DNA of 64,000 nt, taken from NCBI GenBank assembly GCA_963930775.1, contig OZ005689.1:5456001-5520000 (forward strand), in the 5' to 3' direction. Made by a program: the position numbers and the translations under genes. The first letter of the stretch is position 1. Each line of letters opens with the position of its first letter. The notes under the pieces are model-generated. The model made no database searches and was not told the origin of the DNA. It saw only the letters and a program-made list of their open reading frames with translations. The stretch is from Cliona cf. orientalis (Eukaryota; Porifera; Demospongiae; Clionaida; Clionaidae). Positions 59,501-64,000 of this stretch are shown here, one piece after another.

Positions 59501-61767
59501 AGTGAAACTTAGAATTAGTTATGGCTTCATGCAGATGCTATGCATAGAGTTAGTAGGCCTGCTTGCTATGAGAAATTTGGGTCGTATGAAACAAGATTTA
59601 AAGTCCGGCTGACTTTCCTTCTACAAATCTGGTACTTGTATCTGTCAGTGTATAGCCACAAAAACATAGATCTAGAGTAGATTGTACTATAGTACATCAC
59701 AGTATACTAATATACATTCAACAATTAAGCACCAAAATTAATGGTCCCTTGTTGCATATACCTAGATACATAATATAATATACAAGTAACTCTTAATATA
59801 ATAGTCATGCAGGCTTTTCCCTACCAATCTTTGTGATCTCATACAATTAACATTAACATACTACTATTATTTCATACCTCAACAGTTAGGAATGCAGAGG
59901 TACTCATCGTTTGGTATACTCCCTTACTTCTGGCATTCTCTAGGAGATCATTAATAGGACACTGTAGAAATTAGTAATAATATAACTATAAAACAATTTG
60001 TATCAGTTGATGAAGAATCTAAGGTAGGGTTTCATATAGAGGGTGGGTGGGGTGCCCTGGGATTTCCTACTCCTAACTCAACTTTCCCCCTTCAAGCATT
60101 GCTGATTCTACTTTGTGCTATTCACCCACCCTAACATTAATGGTATCAGGTCCAATCTGGTTCTATCTATTTCACTAAAAAATGCAGTAACCATGATTTA
60201 GTGCAAGAAGACTTATATTTTAGGACTTTTCATATGTGTGAATTTATGTAAAAATTGAATGGTGATATTCTGTATGAAACATGGCAAGATTTAAATTGCT
60301 CACTGTATTATTTTGTACGGAGACGATGGCACATCTTCTGCTCTCTGTTGCCACCTCTATGGTCACAGCATCCACTCTCCCTGGCATCTTGAAATAGTAG
60401 ACCTATTATCAACAAAATTTAAGATTATAGATAGTCATTACTATGCAGGTAATGCTATAATTACGTCATGATACTACCTACCTGTGGTGAAGAGGGAGAG
60501 ATGGAAGTCTGGTAGGTTTCATCCAATCTGTAATGATATAGCTAAAATTTAACTTCCTACATGTCTATGGTAATTATACATACAGCAACCAAAACATTCC
60601 ACTATAATAGAACACTGCATGTACATGTGCAGTTGACAAGTTAAGGGTACTTATCCTATTAGTGACACTCGTGTACATGTATAATAGGCCTCTTATTTCA
60701 CTTCCCACCAACATCACTAATTATAAGAGTAATTATAGTATTATTATTGTAGTGGAATAATACAGTTGTCAAGAGTAGCTATATACTATAGCTAGATCTT
60801 TATAGTCTGGCATTATGGATACATGTACCATACATGCACATGTAACAACGTACGCATGAAAGCTAAAAAAATCCTGAATCATAGCAGCTAAGAATTATCC
60901 TTTTCAGATTGACAACTCTTGCTCATAGATGTTGCACACCAGGACAGAGAATGACCACATAAACTTACTGAAGACTGAAGTTGTTGACAGGTTCAATAAT
61001 GATTGAATACTTTTGTGGTGCAACTGAGCTGGTGAAGACATCAATGTAGAAGAGAGGGGGAGGGGTAGCCACTTCAGTTGACTTGTTGCGGTACAGGATG
61101 GGACATACAGTGCGATTGGCTTGAAGGAAGGGCAGAGAGAATCTATTGAAAGCAGATTAGGCCGAATGATACTGTGCATGCTATTGAGGCTACACATTAA
61201 TTATCATTTAGTGTCAAATAAACCTGAAACAACACATGTCACAATGAAGTTGTGTATCAATGAAAGGTATATTATATATATTATAGGGCAGTTTATTTTC
61301 CCTTATCCTTCATATCACTTGACAATGTATGCATGCAGTTTAGAAAATTTCACTATGACCTTCCAGTGAAGTGAATAGCTACTGTTATCACTCTCACCAC
61401 CACCACAGATAAACACAGCTATAATAGATGAAGTCCAAAAACCTGACAAAGTTACTTATTATAAGTTACCCTTCTGGTTGGAGAGGCAGGCCGAAGGAGA
61501 GGATCCCATTGGTGCTCTCTCTTGCTATGAAGACCACTGGGTACTCACCACTGTTAGCCTCTGACTTGGCATGTATCCTGAAACCCTGCCATGGAGTGCA
61601 TCAGCAGTACACAATTCATTACAACTACAAGATGGTTCATTATTGAAAAACCCAATACAAAGTGGAAGAGAGAGAGAGAGAGAGAGAGAGATACAGGGGG
61701 AGGGGAGGACTAGAGAGAAACAAGATAGGTATTATAGATAGGGACCAAAGGTTGTGATTCTGTTGAT

Positions 61768-61800
<33 letters not shown>

Positions 61801-62522
61801 CTCTCTCTCTCACACACAGTCTTTGGCTATGAATTCGAAGATTACCAGATACTCTGTGTCTGTAACCATCCTGAAAACCAGCCATGCACGGAGTTTGTGT
61901 GGCATTAAAAGTGCTTGAATGGTTCCGCCTTGGCTACAATGTTGATCTAATTCCACTGAATACCCTGAAACATACAGGTACAAGTTGAAGGTTCACTGTG
62001 TACCATTGAAGAAGGAAGTGAGAGTAAACACACCCCCTACCATGAAAATTCGCTAGGTTTAGCTTCTACTACTAAGTCCCAAAGTCAAGTGGCAACCCAA
62101 GCCATGGCAGTTGCTCAGGTACTAAACCAACCTAAACCAGCAAAATACTGGTTTAGAGCACCAAAACATGCATGGCAATAGCTAGATAAATCAAACTCTT
62201 AGTCTACTGAGCGTATGCATTTCAAATTTGACATTAATAAATTTTGAGTGTACAAAATTAATGATCACAGCTATTCAACATTAAGACTCACATTGAATTG
62301 ATTAATATTCCAAGAGGTATTATTGCAGAGAGTCAGGTCAGCCTGGACAGCCAGAATGTCGCTCTTGTGGAGTGAAACGTTTGTGCCTAGCTCAGTCTCT
62401 TGGCATGGAAACAGTTCCTTTAGCTCTAGAGTGAAGCTACCTTCGTCAGTTTGACCGTGTACGACCACATAGAGGAATGATCCAACCACGTAGATCAGCA
62501 GCCTTGCTTCAAACATCATCAC
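53520..62522 (-). CDS. SID1/SIDT/CHUP-family transmembrane protein, gene C, complete
   Basis: Exons: 62292-62522, 61470-61585, 60969-61142, 60482-60527, 60304-60402, 59878-59961, 59370-59478, 59224-59283, 59023-59119, 58199-58398, 57983-58038, 57705-57778, 57416-57482, 57043-57191, 56868-56916, 56680-56797, 56361-56497, 55951-56062, 55539-55612, 55398-55444, 55230-55338, 54641-54754, 53958-54071, 53520-53582. Total 2499 nt, 832 aa, in frame; 24 exons, since the exon 11/12 pair of A and B is one exon here. Exon 10 ends at an AG/GCAAGT donor (GC-AG intron); no GT donor nearby fits the phase. Signal peptide, N-glycosylated ectodomain, first membrane segment [16 protein letters not shown], Cys-rich loop CRGKPCKC. 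Zinc-site residues Ser562, His566, Asp577, His796, His800. Most of the protein is clearly diverged from A and B, but its last two exons are almost the same as those of B. Confidence 0.92.
54406..54596. mobile_element. 191-bp foldback MITE, TACCGTAGATCGGGA ends
   Basis: Perfect 15-bp inverted ends, TACCGTAGATCGGGA and TCCCGATCTACGGTA, with GGCGAAAATTA repeated inside in both orientations. It lies in intron 22 of gene C (the intron equivalent to A/B intron 23), between exons 54641 and 54071. Confidence 0.85.
55032..55206. mobile_element. TACCGTATAGC-family MITE, worn copy
   Basis: Begins ACTATAGCGGGAAACTTTGG and ends with CACCAAAGTTACCTGCTATA, an inverted pair, with AATTTGGCGAAG inside. Boundaries approximate. 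Confidence 0.5.
55698..55890. repeat. Imperfect inverted repeat in gene C
   Basis: About 40 bp at 55703-55743 (TAGAAACAAAGAAAGGTTCT ... GTGGACAACTT) recur inverted at 55845-55886 (AAGTTGTCCACAGAGAGAAT ...). Between them is about 100 bp. Probably a small foldback element between the exons at 55612 and 55951. Confidence 0.65.
58423..58622. mobile_element. TACCGTATAGC-family MITE, worn copy
   Basis: Begins TACCGTATAGCAGGAAATTT and closes with a CGCCAAGTTTAATGCTCGCT segment related to the inverted end. Located in intron 9 of gene C. Right boundary approximate. Confidence 0.5.
61664..61817. repeat. (GA)n and (CT)n tracts in gene C intron 1
   Basis: A GA run at 61668-61690 and a CT run at 61771-61810 face each other about 80 bp apart and could pair as a hairpin in the transcript. 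Confidence 0.75.
61806..61876 (-). pseudogene. Partial ghost copy of SID1 gene C exon 2
   Basis: The minus strand reads [20 protein letters not shown], resembling exon 2 of the same gene ([20 protein letters not shown], 61470-61585), and is bordered on the 5' side by CATGGCTG much as the true exon is by CATGGCAG. It runs into the CT microsatellite and has no donor in the right place. It looks like a truncated exon duplicate. Confidence 0.45.
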
Positions 62523-62904
62523 TCATATAGCTACAGTCGGAGAGGACGAATTAATTAACTGTCATGTCAACTACATGATGCGTGCAAATATGGGAGTGGC
62601 TCGATGGGCGTGGTTAATATGGATGAAGGGTCCGGACACGACACCAGATGAACTGTGGTGCATCCGGTGGGGCTAATTGTAGATAAAGGTCATCATGGTC
62701 ACCTCCAGTAGTGTAGTCTCATCCCCATAATAATCATTATTATTGTGCAGACCAATGGAGATTACTTCCAGTACACGGTTTAATTATGAATAATATTTCA
62801 CTTACATCAGATTCTGTGATTACATCACACAAAAATAATAATTAACCAGTACATTCAGTTTATCATGCAGCGCATGTTTGTGATTAACAATTTATTTTAG
62901 TTCA

Positions 62905-63861
62905 TCAAAAAATGTGCAGGTCCACTCTTTTGACATCTTCTATTCCATCGTCAAGTACTAACACAAACTGGGGAGAAAGAGAAAATAAAATTTAATCCAC
63001 AAGGTGCAAATGTGGTACTATAATTACAGCGGAAACTGTTAGAGGTTCCAACTTTCATGCATTTTGTGCACAGACTACTAGCTGCCATTATATCCACGAA
63101 AATTTAATAAGCACGATTGTATAATGTATAATGGGCATGGTCTTGTACATCTGTGAAAACTATATGCTTGGCTGTGAAATCGAACCCATCAAATCTTTCC
63201 TGCTATACAGTAGTTTAATAGGTTACTTACCATGAAAGCAAAGAACATGCCGAATGCGGAGAGGAAGTGCCAGACATCATGGTTATCATAGAAATCTAAC
63301 AGGGTACACTCCTTGTTCATCTCACGAGATTCAGCAGGAGTGACCTGAGACAAAGAGAGAAGTAGGGTGGTTAATAATTTATATCTCTCTCCCCCTCACC
63401 CAACTCTCTCTTTCTCTCTCCCTCTTCATCTTTAATGTTCACATAACCTACCCTAGTACCGCACAGCGGAAAACTTTGGTGAGGTTATCGCAAATTGAAA
63501 CTTCATGAAGGCCATTAATTTTGAGAACCATTTCACCAAATTTAATGCTCCCCAAACTTACCCGCTATACGGTATCTCCACTTCAAAGCTTCTGTGGTTG
63601 TAACTATCTTGCACATTGAAATATACTGTGTGTGCAGCTTCCTCTCTCCCTCTCTCCCTTACTCTTCCGCTTCCCACCCGTACCACATCAAGTACAATCT
63701 GGGTACTATTAGACAACAGTCACATGACATTGTACTTGTACACTTACACTCCAGTCCGTCACAGCTACACCCATGAAGAAGTAGAAGGCAGTGCCCCACA
63801 CCAAACCAATAACAACGGGTAGTATAAGGGCCAGCCAAGTCAATGGCTCCTTAAACCACAG
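62905..63861 (-). CDS. SID1/SIDT/CHUP-family transmembrane protein, gene D, last three exons
   Basis: Exons 63748-63861, 63231-63344 and 62905-62967 (stop TGA 62905-62907) correspond to exons 23-25 of gene B with identical lengths (114, 114, 63 nt). They encode the membrane segment after [20 protein letters not shown], then [20 protein letters not shown] with the two zinc-site histidines in [10 protein letters not shown], and the tail [19 protein letters not shown]. The gene continues beyond the right edge. Exon 23 resembles gene C; exon 24 differs from both B and C. Confidence 0.9.
63457..63574. mobile_element. 118-bp TACCGTATAGC-family MITE in gene D
   Basis: Begins TACCGCACAGCGGAAAACTT and ends AACTTACCCGCTATACGGTA, an inverted pair. 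Lies between exons 23 and 24 of gene D. Confidence 0.65.
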
Positions 63862-64000
63862 CTGTGAAAAAATTGAACCATGTTAATTACTGCATGAGTT
63901 GTAATATAAAATTAATTTTGTCATGATTAATACAAATGTTTTTTTGTATTACGTAATCTTGCTCTTGCACTGACATTCCACATACACACAAGCAGTAACC

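Overview
Eukaryotic (metazoan) genomic DNA. Every supported gene is split into many short exons with GT-AG introns, AT-rich introns full of (CT)n/(GA)n microsatellites and small inverted-repeat DNA transposons, and long same-strand gene clusters. The gene content (Neverland/DAF-36 Rieske oxygenase, SID1/CHUP membrane proteins, a TRAF-type MATH fragment, a THAP transposase relic) fits an invertebrate. The compact introns and repeat style suggest a sponge or other early-branching marine animal to me, but that is inference and the species cannot be named from sequence alone.

Layout. All intact genes lie on the minus strand and are read from right to left. (1) 62905-63861: the last three exons of a SID1-family gene (D) that continues past the right edge. 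(2) 62522-53520: complete SID1-family gene C, 24 exons, about 832 aa. (3) 53112-43184: complete SID1-family gene B, 25 exons, about 855 aa. (4) 42911-28862: SID1-family gene A, 25 exons, about 844 aa if one shifted splice acceptor is used; its intron 16 has swollen with DNA transposons. (5) 27029-17570: a complete six-exon Neverland/DAF-36-type cholesterol 7-desaturase (copy 2, about 487 aa). (6) 17.2-12.1 kb: a spacer with decayed plus-strand coding fragments (one Ig-like domain, one TPR-like stretch) and small transposons. (7) 11851-1: a second copy of the desaturase block, with an orphan last exon of a SID1 gene at 11789-11851 and desaturase exons 1-3; its remaining exons lie beyond the left edge.

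Two duplications explain most of the order. The desaturase block (copy 1, <1 to about 12085; copy 2, about 19310 to 29140) was duplicated with a breakpoint inside the last intron of a SID1 gene, so copy 1 carries one stranded SID1 exon. Within the SID1 array, gene B matches gene A over exons 1-23 but gene C over exons 24-25, as expected if a unit running from intron 23 of one gene to intron 23 of the next was duplicated in tandem.

Biology. SID1/SIDT/CHUP proteins are multi-pass membrane proteins linked to dsRNA and cholesterol uptake, with a ceramidase-like zinc site; that site is present in genes A, B and C. Neverland/DAF-36 converts cholesterol to 7-dehydrocholesterol. A tandem SID1/CHUP array beside duplicated cholesterol desaturases, all on one strand with only about 270-460 bp between stop and next start, is the most interesting feature here and suggests (not proves) a sterol uptake and modification cluster.
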